IMG/VR virus record: IMGVR_UViG_3300023175_000005
Span: 1-64,000 of that record
Source of the DNA: a virus
Direction: 5' to 3' (one strand)
Length of the DNA stretch: 64,000 bases
Under the pieces are notes generated by a model. That model made no database searches and was not told the origin of the DNA. It was given only the letters and a program-made list of their open reading frames with translations. The translations under genes and the position numbers were made by a program. This document shows positions 56,527 through 64,000 of this stretch, in pieces (within the stretch, counting starts at the first letter, position 1; each line of letters opens with the position of its first letter).

Positions 56527-57003
56527 TTGTTTAAGCCAAACATTGTTTGTACCAACATCGTAATCTACTATCAGTTCGTTTACTGCTTGATAAACACCTG
56601 CATAATCAATATCATGACCAGTTAACCAGCCACCTTTTTTAACCTTAGGTGTATATGCTCTTATGTCTCTGCACACCCAAGGATAACTGTGATCTGCATC
56701 TATAAAAACTAAATCTTGAGAATTATCAGGAATATTTTTTGCACAATAATCGCTTAATCCTGCAAACGGTTTTAGCCTATCTCCGTACTTTTCTTGGATT
56801 TGTTTATTATAAAACCCTCTAATACTTTTATCTATTGCGTAAATCACAAGATCGGGATTATTATCTAATAAATGAAATGTTGTTCTGCCATCTCTTACAC
56901 CTACTTCGGTCATTGTTTTAATATTGTGTTTTTTTATCCACCAATTTAAAAAATGTTTTCTATTAGGTTTTCCTGTGTATTCAATTGTCTGATCTAAATT
57001 CAT
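56521..57003 (-). CDS. Methyltransf_24-like SAM methyltransferase
   Basis: 160 residues. TMTEVGVRDGRTTFHLLD (about 30-47) is motif I, and DLVFIDADHSYPWVCRDIRAY (split about 97-117) the Asp-rich DADHSY motif of these methyltransferases, with GGWLTGHD after. Acceptor unknown; may act on glycan or peptide. ATGA-coupled to the gene at 57000. Confidence 0.75.
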   Translation of the reverse strand: MNLDQTIEYTGKPNRKHFLNWWIKKHNIKTMTEVGVRDGRTTFHLLDNNPDLVIYAIDKSIRGFYNKQIQEKYGDRLKPFAGLSDYCAKNIPDNSQDLVFIDADHSYPWVCRDIRAYTPKVKKGGWLTGHDIDYAGVYQAVNELIVDYDVGTNNVWLKQL

Positions 57004-57692
57004 TTCATACCTATCCGCATAAATCTTGTATATTTTGTTAAAGATAATTCTCCTTCATAAAAAACGTGCATAGGTGTTTGTTCAGCAAATGTTTGTAAAT
57101 TAGAAACACAATTTATATGCTGTTCGTGTTCGTAATAGTTATTATTTTGTAATGCAACTATTGTGCCTGATGGAATGTCGTCATACCATTGCGTAAAATC
57201 TTCTATATGTTCACAACTTGTATTGATAATTGTATTAGGCATTTCAGTTAGTTCTAAACTTGTACCGTTTGCCCTAAAAGTTTCATGTGTAGTAGGATAT
57301 GTCATTTTTCTAATATCTAATGTGCTTGCTTTAAATTGCCAGCCATCCATTACATATGGTCGATTAATATTATCAGCAACATCTGCACAACTTGGATCTA
57401 TATCAAAGCTTCTAATCTTTTCAAACTTATCAGGAATGTATTCAAACATCATACCTGCAAGGGTGCCAAACCAGCCTGCACATATAAAAACTGTACCCAT
57501 ATCATTGGGTAAGTTTTCTACCATCCATTTTTTACTTTTCAATTGTCCTAAACTATACGCATCTACCATTGCATATTCAACTTCAGGAAATTTATGTAAA
57601 GTCCTTTTAAGTTGAGACACAGTTACGTTTTCAGGGTATAAAAATTCTAAACCGTTTAGGAATTGAATTACACTGCTGCTAAATTGTTGCAT
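57000..57692 (-). CDS. Methyltransferase-like protein
   Basis: 230 residues. FICAGWFGTLAGMMFEYIP (about 69-87) looks like a SAM glycine-loop, followed by IRSFDIDPSCADVA (about 93-106) as acidic motif II and TIINTSCEHIEDF at motif IV. TATAAATAC with ACT before the ATG and no ribosome site. Confidence 0.65.
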   Translation of the reverse strand: MQQFSSSVIQFLNGLEFLYPENVTVSQLKRTLHKFPEVEYAMVDAYSLGQLKSKKWMVENLPNDMGTVFICAGWFGTLAGMMFEYIPDKFEKIRSFDIDPSCADVADNINRPYVMDGWQFKASTLDIRKMTYPTTHETFRANGTSLELTEMPNTIINTSCEHIEDFTQWYDDIPSGTIVALQNNNYYEHEQHINCVSNLQTFAEQTPMHVFYEGELSLTKYTRFMRIGMK

Positions 57693-57695
57693 AGT

Positions 57696-57704
57696 GTATT
57701 TATA
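57696..57704 (-). promoter_or_regulatory. Late promoter abutting the 57692 start
   Basis: Minus strand TATAAATAC, ACT, ATG. Confidence 0.65.
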
Positions 57705-57717
57705 TTAAATGCGTAGT

Positions 57718-58479
57718 TTATCCTATAACAAAACTATAACCTGTGCCGCCTGCAACATTTAATGCTGCTTCTGCGTCAAGTTTTTCCATTTCTGCTTGCG
57801 CTTCTGCTTTTAAACTTGCACCGTTTAAACTAGTACCACCTTGTGGTCCTGCAATTGTTGCAAACTTTTCACGTGCTTCGCCTAACATATACTTACATGC
57901 TGCTAATGTATAATCTTTGATCCATTGCTTTGAAAGATAGTCTTCTAGCAATTGCGAGTCAGGACGGAAATTGTAGCAATACAACAAAATTTCTTCATCT
58001 GCTCTTGGACGTTGTAGTATTGTTAACTTTTTTGTAGGACTATTCCATGTAAATTCTATAAAGGAACCAAACATTCTACCTACCAATTCTTGATAACTTG
58101 CAAACATGTAGTAAGTTGCGAGGCCGCCTACAGCAGAACTTGCTAACAAATATGTATTAGTATATGCAAGATTAAATGGCTCGTATAGTGTTCCGCCATC
58201 ACCTCCAGCAGATCTACTACCTACACTTCTTCTAAAACACTGTCTTACTTCTTGTATTTCATTTGGAAGAATATAATCATTTTGATCTTCAACTAAAGTT
58301 AATGTGACATAACTTTCTTCTACACTATGATCAACACGCTGTCTATACCTACTAAGTGCCTTTGTTAAAGCAGTTTCATAGTGTATTGGATCAAGTTCAA
58401 CATCGACCATACCGCCACCTAAAAAGGCTTTTACATAGTCGAAAATTTCTTGTTTTTGTTCAATGTAGTTTGCTGCCAT
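57718..58479 (-). CDS. 13: Neck protein gp13
   Basis: 253 residues from the ATG at 58479 (GGAGAAC upstream). MAANYIEQKQEIFDYVKAFLG start, then DVELDPIHYETALTKALSRYRQR and a TLVEDQNDYILPNEIQEVRQCFRRS segment. These fit T4-like gp13, which with gp14 closes the filled head. Lies divergent from gene 14 here (in T4 they are co-directional). Assigned by pattern and position. Confidence 0.75.
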   Translation of the reverse strand: MAANYIEQKQEIFDYVKAFLGGGMVDVELDPIHYETALTKALSRYRQRVDHSVEESYVTLTLVEDQNDYILPNEIQEVRQCFRRSVGSRSAGGDGGTLYEPFNLAYTNTYLLASSAVGGLATYYMFASYQELVGRMFGSFIEFTWNSPTKKLTILQRPRADEEILLYCYNFRPDSQLLEDYLSKQWIKDYTLAACKYMLGEAREKFATIAGPQGGTSLNGASLKAEAQAEMEKLDAEAALNVAGGTGYSFVIG

Positions 58480-58495
58480 AAAAGTTCTCCGTATT

Positions 58496-58504
58496 GTATT
58501 TATT
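58496..58504 (-). promoter_or_regulatory. Late promoter for gene 13
   Basis: Minus strand AATAAATAC with a short leader carrying GGAGAA. Confidence 0.6.
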
Positions 58505-58510
58505 CGTTGC

Positions 58511-58518
58511 GATAAATA
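58511..58518 (+). promoter_or_regulatory. Late promoter abutting gene 14
   Basis: Plus strand GATAAATA, TATGT, ATG; back to back with the gene 13 promoter. Confidence 0.65.
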
Positions 58519-58523
58519 TATGT

Positions 58524-59678
58524 ATGCCACGCTTAAGCTTATATAGACCAAATAAAACAAATGATTATACATTTTTAGATGATGTAATTAGAGAACAATT
58601 TTACATCGGTGGCACCGACGTGAATGTACACAAATATCTAGGACCAAGAAATCCTACAGAAGAAGAAGCAACAGCAGAACAGCCACGTTATGATGCAGTT
58701 AAAGAGACTAACATTCAAGATATGCTGTTCTTGGAAAACAGAGATAGAAAATACGATCAAGATATCTACACAATACGTGGCATTTATAATGTAATAGATA
58801 ACGATTTTAATCTAAGTCAGTTTGGATTGTTTTTAAGCAATGATACATTGTTTATGACTATACACATAAATGAAAGTGTAAAAACACTTGGTAGAAAAAT
58901 TATGGCAGGTGATGTATTTGAACTGCCTCACTTAAAAGACGAATATGCTGCAAATGACTATAGTGTTGCACTAAAACGTTTTTATGTAGTTGATGAAATT
59001 ACTCGTGCAGCAGAAGGTTTTTCACAGACTTGGTATCCTCATTTATATAGAGTTAAACTAAAACAAATATTTGATTCACAAGAGTTTAAAGATATACTGG
59101 ATTTACCTGCAGGTGATGATGCTGATAATACTTTACGTGATGTACTAAGCACATTTGAAACTGAAATGAATATTAATAATGCTATTGTACAACAAGCAGA
59201 AGCAAATGCAAAAGCCGCAGGATATGAAACAAGTCACTTTTTTACAGTAGCAGTAGATGATGACGGCGTACCTACATTGAGGACAGCAGATTCAACAGAA
59301 ATAGATGCAAGTGGCAGTGAACTTTCAGATTCTATCTTAGATACTCCTATACGTGATGGTTATGACGGCTATCTAATAGGAGACGGACTTGCACCAAATG
59401 GTTCGCCTTTTGGTAGTGGGTTATCATTTCCTGACGCAAGTGCATCAGGAGATTACTTTTTGAGAACAGACTTTTTTCCAAATAGACTATTTAGATATGA
59501 TGGGAGAAGATGGGTGAAAGTTGAAGATAACGTAAGACAAACACTAACTAACACATCAACAAGAGCGCATCAGAAAGGTACGTTCATTAATAACACAAAC
59601 ACAAGCACTATTGGCGGTGAAGTTGTTGAAGAAAGACAATCACTATCAAAAGCATTAAAGATAAAGACGGATAACTGA
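58524..59678 (+). CDS. 14: Neck protein gp14
   Basis: 384 residues from the ATG at 58524 (T4 gp14 256). Residues about 1-190 match gp14: NIQDMLFLENRDRKY / IYTIRGIYNVIDNDFNLSQFGLFLSNDTLF / GRKIMAGDVFELPHLKDEY follow the family order of 'FGLF.S...F' and 'GD...P' blocks. The C-terminal about 190 residues are an extra Asp/Ser/Gly part with a LFRYDGRRWVKVED module like those in gp15 and gp18. Joined to gene 15 by a 1-nt overlap. Confidence 0.82.
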   Translation: MPRLSLYRPNKTNDYTFLDDVIREQFYIGGTDVNVHKYLGPRNPTEEEATAEQPRYDAVKETNIQDMLFLENRDRKYDQDIYTIRGIYNVIDNDFNLSQFGLFLSNDTLFMTIHINESVKTLGRKIMAGDVFELPHLKDEYAANDYSVALKRFYVVDEITRAAEGFSQTWYPHLYRVKLKQIFDSQEFKDILDLPAGDDADNTLRDVLSTFETEMNINNAIVQQAEANAKAAGYETSHFFTVAVDDDGVPTLRTADSTEIDASGSELSDSILDTPIRDGYDGYLIGDGLAPNGSPFGSGLSFPDASASGDYFLRTDFFPNRLFRYDGRRWVKVEDNVRQTLTNTSTRAHQKGTFINNTNTSTIGGEVVEERQSLSKALKIKTDN

Positions 59679-61162
59679 TGCAGTTTTTTTATGACGGACA
59701 AATACGTAGATATCTAACACAGATTATACGCTTATTAAGTAATTTTAGTTACCAAGACGGTGATGGTCAATTACGTCAAATACCTGTAACATATGGTGAT
59801 TTGACAAGACAAGTTGCGAGCATTATACGTGACAATAGTGAAAATAAGGTTCCTAGTGCGCCACGAATGGCAGTTTATATTACAGGAATCGAATTAGATA
59901 GACAAAGATTAAGCGATGCAAGTTATGTTAACAAAGTTAATATTAGAGAACGTGCATATGATTCCGATGGACAAGAATACCTAAACGAACAAGGCAAAAA
60001 CTATACAGTTGAAAGACTACATCCTGCTCCATACACATTAAGTGTAAATGCTGATATATGGGCAACAAATACAGAAATGAAGTTGCAAATTATGGAGCAA
60101 ATTTTAACATTATTCAATCCTAGTTTAGAAATTCAAACAACAGACAATTTTGTTGATTGGACAAGTTTAAGCGTAGTAAACTTAGAATTAGTAAACTTTA
60201 GTAACAGGAATGTACCTGTAGGTGTTGATAGTGAGATAGATATTGCAACTTTAGGTTTTTCTACTCCTATCTATCTAAGTGCTCCTGCAAAAGTTAAACG
60301 TTTAGGCGTTATTACAAATATCATTGCAAACATATTTAATGAAGAAAGTGGTGATATTGATTTGGGTAATAGTGAAGCAGAACTTGGTGCATATGAAGAT
60401 TCATTACATCCTATAGAACAAACTACACAATCAACAGATGCTTCAGGCGAAGTTGATATTGAAACACAAAGATCGGTAGATCCACTATTGAATGAAAGAG
60501 TTACACAAAGTACAACATTTAAAGATTATGGATTGTATGTTGAAGGTACACAAGCACGTATTGTTTATAATCGTGAAGTAGGAACAACTAACTGGAGAGT
60601 ATTATTAGAAGCATATCCAGGAACATATACAGCAGGGTTAAGCCAAATTAGAATGCGAACTGAAGGATCTGATAATTTTATTATTGGTACATTTGCTCTA
60701 AATCCGCTCGATGAAAGAATTATTAGTATTACATGGGATTCAGATACATTGCCTAGCAATGATGTAATAACAGGGCCTGCTAGAAATCCTGCAAGTTATA
60801 CAAGTATTGATTATGTTATAGAGCCTTCAAAATGGAATCCAAGTTCATATAAAACACCAGGACTTAGAGTGTTAGTAGTAAGCAATATTAATCCAAGTAA
60901 TCAAGTTGGTGAAGCAGGATACGACGGACCCGATGCATGGAAAAATACAGACACAAGTGATCCTGTTGCAGAAGCAAACGATATTATTGAATGGACTGGC
61001 ACAGAATGGCAAGTTATATTTGACGCTAGTGCAACAACTGATATAACACATATTAAAAATCTTAATACAGGTGTCCAATACAAATGGACAGGATCTGATT
61101 GGATTAAGAGTTGGGAAGGTGAGTATTCAGGAGGTAACTGGATGCTATTCTTAGACGGCTAA
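59678..61162 (+). CDS. 15: Tail completion/sheath stabiliser gp15
   Basis: 494 residues (T4 gp15 272). The N-terminus FFYDGQIRRYLTQIIRLLSNFSYQ, IPVTYGD and TEMKLQIMEQILTLFNPSL match gp15, which caps the tail tube and binds the neck. The extra C-terminal 240 residues contain Trp/Gly modules (IIEWTGTEWQVIFDA; YKWTGSDWIKSW) shared with the sheath and gp14. Follows gene 14 directly (TGATG). Confidence 0.85.
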   Translation: MQFFYDGQIRRYLTQIIRLLSNFSYQDGDGQLRQIPVTYGDLTRQVASIIRDNSENKVPSAPRMAVYITGIELDRQRLSDASYVNKVNIRERAYDSDGQEYLNEQGKNYTVERLHPAPYTLSVNADIWATNTEMKLQIMEQILTLFNPSLEIQTTDNFVDWTSLSVVNLELVNFSNRNVPVGVDSEIDIATLGFSTPIYLSAPAKVKRLGVITNIIANIFNEESGDIDLGNSEAELGAYEDSLHPIEQTTQSTDASGEVDIETQRSVDPLLNERVTQSTTFKDYGLYVEGTQARIVYNREVGTTNWRVLLEAYPGTYTAGLSQIRMRTEGSDNFIIGTFALNPLDERIISITWDSDTLPSNDVITGPARNPASYTSIDYVIEPSKWNPSSYKTPGLRVLVVSNINPSNQVGEAGYDGPDAWKNTDTSDPVAEANDIIEWTGTEWQVIFDASATTDITHIKNLNTGVQYKWTGSDWIKSWEGEYSGGNWMLFLDG

Positions 61163-61170
61163 TTATTTTT

Positions 61171-61602
61171 ATGAAAAAGATAATATGTAGTGGTGCATTA
61201 TTTTATACCCTCTCCACTAAAAGATTTTTAACTTTACATAGAACAGCAAAGAAAAATGCAGTATGGGGTCTTGTAGGCGGCACTAATGAAGAAAACGAAA
61301 CCGCATGGGAAGGTTTGAAGAGAGAAATAGAAGAAGAAATAGGATTTATTCCAAAAATAAAGAAAACTATTCCTCTAGAAACTTTTGTAAGCAATGACGA
61401 ACATTTTCATTTCCATACTTATCTTTGTGTAGTTGAAGATGAATTTTTGCCTATTTTAAATAATGAACATGATGGATATGCATGGGTACAATTTGGAAAA
61501 TGGCCTAAGCCTTTACACCAAGGCTTGGCCAATACTCTACGTAGTAAAACTAACCAAAACAAATTACAAACTGTGTTTGAATTAATTAACCTTATCTCTT
61601 GA
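61171..61602 (+). CDS. Nudix hydrolase
   Basis: 143 residues. Nudix box at about residues 36-58: GGTNEENETAWEGLKREIEEEIG follows G-x5-E-x7-R-E-U-x-E-E-x-G-U, with metal-binding Glu present. Cleaves nucleoside diphosphates linked to another group (substrate unknown; GDP-sugar or ADP-ribose types possible). Plus-strand, 8 nt after gene 15; its end overlaps the convergent repeat gene by 21 nt. Confidence 0.88.
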   Translation: MKKIICSGALFYTLSTKRFLTLHRTAKKNAVWGLVGGTNEENETAWEGLKREIEEEIGFIPKIKKTIPLETFVSNDEHFHFHTYLCVVEDEFLPILNNEHDGYAWVQFGKWPKPLHQGLANTLRSKTNQNKLQTVFELINLIS

Positions 61603-64000
61603 AACATTTTTTGGCAGTAAGAAAATACCATTATGGTATTGCTTACCCTCAACTTCATGTATAAACGAATGAGATGTACTTCTATCATACTCATTATCAT
61701 GTGTAAAGTAAACATCAAAGTCAAAATTACTTGTATCGACGTTTGACGAAATAGCCCAAAACATTTCTGTTTTAGATTCGTCTAGTGCTTTTAAATAATC
61801 TTCGTATGTATCAACAATAAATCTGTCGTATTCTACTGGTCCGCTTGCAACCGTATTCCATTCTTTTCTAGTAACAAGATGTCTGTGTTCAATTTCTTTT
61901 TTGCTTACAGGTTTGTTTTTGCTCATCAAGAACACACCGTTATAATATTCTTTATCTCCTACTTTGTGTACAAAGACATGATTTTCGTTTCTTTCGTATT
62001 CAAATTCATCATCTCTGTCATCAAAGAACAGATCAAACTTAAAGTTAGGATTAATTTCAACATTTCTGCTTTTAATCCAAAACATTTCTGTTGTAGACTT
62101 ACTAAGTGCCTCTAAGTATTCATCATAATTATCTACTTCAAAAATATTGTAAAGAACAGGTCCAGTTACTATTTGTTCATACTCTTTTCTTTCAACAATA
62201 TGTTTGTAATCAATTTCTTTTTTAGTTACAGGCTTATGCTTTGAAAACAAATATAGTCCGTCATAAGTTAGTTTATCGTTGACTTTGTGTAAAAACGCAT
62301 GATTCATTTTTCTATCAAACGTATTGTCATGTTTAAAATATAAATCAAAAATTGATTCATCGATAATTGTTAAATTTTGTAACTTACCCCAAAACATCTC
62401 TGTTTTAGATTTTTGCATTGCATCTAAATAATCATCATAAGATCCGATATCAAATACGTCATATCTAGTTTTTGTACTTGCAATTTCATTCCATTCTTTG
62501 CGTTTTACTGGATGTCTAAATTCTATTTCTTTTTTAGAAATCTTTGAGTGTTTACTACATAAAAATACACCACTATAAAGTTTTTCACCGTCAACATCGT
62601 GTAAAAACGCATGATTAATTTTTCTATCAAAAGCATTGTCGTGTGTGAAATACTTGTCAAATTTGAAGTTTTTCTTTATCTTTACATTTCTACTTAATGC
62701 CCAAAACATTTCTGTCTTGCTTTGTTCTAATGCATTTAGATATTCACCGTAAGTGTCAATATAAAATTTTTCATATTCTACTTGTGTTGAGCCAATGACT
62801 TTCCATTCTTTTCTTTCAATAATGTGTCTGTGTTCGATTTCTTTTTTGTTAAGAGGTTTTTTCGTTGAACAAAGGAATAAGCCGTTGTATAATTGCCTTC
62901 CATCAGCATCATGTATAAAGGCATGGTTTGTCTGTCTATCATACTCGTTTTCAAAGTCAAAATATATCTCCGGTATATTGCTACTAATGTTTCTACTATC
63001 CATCCAAAACATTTCTGTTTTAGAATTATTCAATGCATATTCGTATTCTTCATATGAATCAATATAGAATCTATCATAAATTACTGGACCAGTTGCTACA
63101 ATATCATGCTCAATACGTTCTACAGGAAATCTGTAAGTAACTTCCTTTTCTGAAAGTATTTTGTTTTTAGAACACAAAAATAATCCGTTGTACTTGTTAT
63201 TGCTATGCAAAAATGCATGTGTTTTGTTTTTAAGATCTTTTTCATGATGTGGAATATAAAAGTCAAGATCGATGTTAACTTTTATATTTTTACTGCTCAT
63301 CCAAAACATTTCTGTTGTAGATGATTCAAGTGCAGTTTTATATTCATTATAATTATCAATTTCAAAAAAGTCATACTGCTTTGGTGTACTTGCAATCATA
63401 CGTACTTCTTTTTTGTTAACTAAAAATCTATAGTCAATCTCTCTATCTGAGGGATTATAAAATTTGTTACACAAAAATATGCCATCAAATTGATTTCTTT
63501 TTCCATTTCCGAACACATGATTATATTTGTAACTCCATTCGTCTGGTTCAAAAGAAAAGTCAAAGTTTTCTGATACATTAACATCATTTGGTATTAACCA
63601 AAACATATCAGTTGAGGTTAGTTCTTGTGCTTGACTATAAGTGTCAACAATTTGTATATTATATTTTTCTTTTAATTTTTTGTATTCGCTATCTTTACGG
63701 CTACCTAAGAAAAATATATCAAATTTTTCTTTGCCATAATATGGATCATATACGCCACAAATATTGCTGTGTGTATATTTCTTTTTTGCATCAAACTTTG
63801 TTGGAACTAGTTGTACTTTATTCCAACTTTTAGGATGTCTACTTTTTTTTCTTACGTAAGGAAATAAGTGAATACCGTTACTTTGTTCAGCACTTGGTCT
63901 AAAATGCCAAGGAAATGTATCTAATACTTTAATTGACTTATCAACAAGCCAAACATAATCAGCAACTTCTGCATAATCTTTTACTTGTTCATAATCTTCT
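61582..64000 (-). CDS. Long tandem-repeat protein, 5' end outside the window
   Basis: At least 805 residues; the frame stays open to the right edge, so the start lies beyond 64000. It consists of about eight repeats of 85-95 residues. Each contains a (S/T)(K/T)TEMFW core, then (D/N)-rich strands, NHAFLH, (Y)xGxxLxSK, KKEIxxRHxVxRKEW and IDTYxxYLxAL. One unit at the right end has FDIFFLGSRKDSEYKKL before STDMFW. The TEMFW core with preceding helix resembles the donor-binding segment of some phage GT-A-like proteins. Function unknown; structural or enzymatic roles are both possible. Confidence 0.8.
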   Translation of the reverse strand, partial: EDYEQVKDYAEVADYVWLVDKSIKVLDTFPWHFRPSAEQSNGIHLFPYVRKKSRHPKSWNKVQLVPTKFDAKKKYTHSNICGVYDPYYGKEKFDIFFLGSRKDSEYKKLKEKYNIQIVDTYSQAQELTSTDMFWLIPNDVNVSENFDFSFEPDEWSYKYNHVFGNGKRNQFDGIFLCNKFYNPSDREIDYRFLVNKKEVRMIASTPKQYDFFEIDNYNEYKTALESSTTEMFWMSSKNIKVNIDLDFYIPHHEKDLKNKTHAFLHSNNKYNGLFLCSKNKILSEKEVTYRFPVERIEHDIVATGPVIYDRFYIDSYEEYEYALNNSKTEMFWMDSRNISSNIPEIYFDFENEYDRQTNHAFIHDADGRQLYNGLFLCSTKKPLNKKEIEHRHIIERKEWKVIGSTQVEYEKFYIDTYGEYLNALEQSKTEMFWALSRNVKIKKNFKFDKYFTHDNAFDRKINHAFLHDVDGEKLYSGVFLCSKHSKISKKEIEFRHPVKRKEWNEIASTKTRYDVFDIGSYDDYLDAMQKSKTEMFWGKLQNLTIIDESIFDLYFKHDNTFDRKMNHAFLHKVNDKLTYDGLYLFSKHKPVTKKEIDYKHIVERKEYEQIVTGPVLYNIFEVDNYDEYLEALSKSTTEMFWIKSRNVEINPNFKFDLFFDDRDDEFEYERNENHVFVHKVGDKEYYNGVFLMSKNKPVSKKEIEHRHLVTRKEWNTVASGPVEYDRFIVDTYEDYLKALDESKTEMFWAISSNVDTSNFDFDVYFTHDNEYDRSTSHSFIHEVEGKQYHNGIFLLPKNVSRDKVN

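Noticed and set aside
1-64000. CRISPR array, integrase, insertion sequence or attachment site
   Set aside because: No regular spaced repeat array, transposase, recombinase or flanking duplication was seen; the tandem 20-mer at 11114 has only two copies.

Overview
The window is a contiguous piece of a large, A/T-rich tailed-phage genome of the T4-like myovirus type. It carries recognisable T4 core genes: replicative helicase gp41, primase gp61, UvsW, UvsX, UvsY, ssDNA-binding gp32, terminase gp16/gp17, head completion gp4, neck gp13/gp14, tail completion gp15, sheath gp18 and tube gp19. No photosynthesis genes are seen. CMP-Kdo and other envelope-sugar genes, TTGACA/TATAAT promoters and two tRNAs with encoded CCA fit a Gram-negative, probably marine, host; the exact host is not readable from the sequence. 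No integrase, transposase or CRISPR array was seen.

Layout. (1) 1-401: gene-free DNA with hairpins and ACTAC-type repeats. (2) 402-10676, plus strand: about thirty small early genes, mostly unknown, arranged as repeated promoter/leader/ORF cassettes, with an AAA+ ATPase and tRNA-Leu(UAA) and tRNA-Arg(UCU). (3) 10677-11707: a switch zone with terminators, a 20-bp tandem repeat and one or two weak small genes. (4) 11708-26680, mostly minus: replication genes (41, 61, uvsW), a miniature DnaE-like protein, a carbamoyltransferase/SGNH/DUF59 cluster, and kdsA-kdsB-cupin. (5) 26697-37971: an envelope-glycan island of about fourteen genes between uvsW and uvsY. It holds glycosyltransferases, a sugar nucleotidyltransferase-cupin fusion, a sulfotransferase, methyltransferases, a CMP-ulosonate synthetase fused to an RraA-like aldolase, and gmd. 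(6) 37968-40956: uvsY, uvsX, gene 32. (7) 41204-61162: packaging and virion genes. (8) 61171-64000: a Nudix hydrolase, then a long repeat protein running off the right edge.

How it works together (inference). Early plus-strand cassettes probably take over the host through many short proteins, each with its own sigma70-type promoter. The minus-strand replication genes also have TTGACA promoters. Virion genes use a T4-like late motif (ATAAATA/CTAAATA). In many of them this motif lies only 4-5 nt from the AUG with no ribosome site, suggesting leaderless late mRNAs. The sugar genes could build and attach a Kdo/nonulosonate-like, fucose-type, sulfated or methylated glycan, altering the host envelope or the virion.

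Starts were moved to the ATG preceded by a ribosome site or late promoter where the longest frame ran into a promoter. Eleven genes below 60 codons are included (2613, 6044, 6196, 7089, 9113, 9453, 10119, 16632, 16711, 16881 and 3900).
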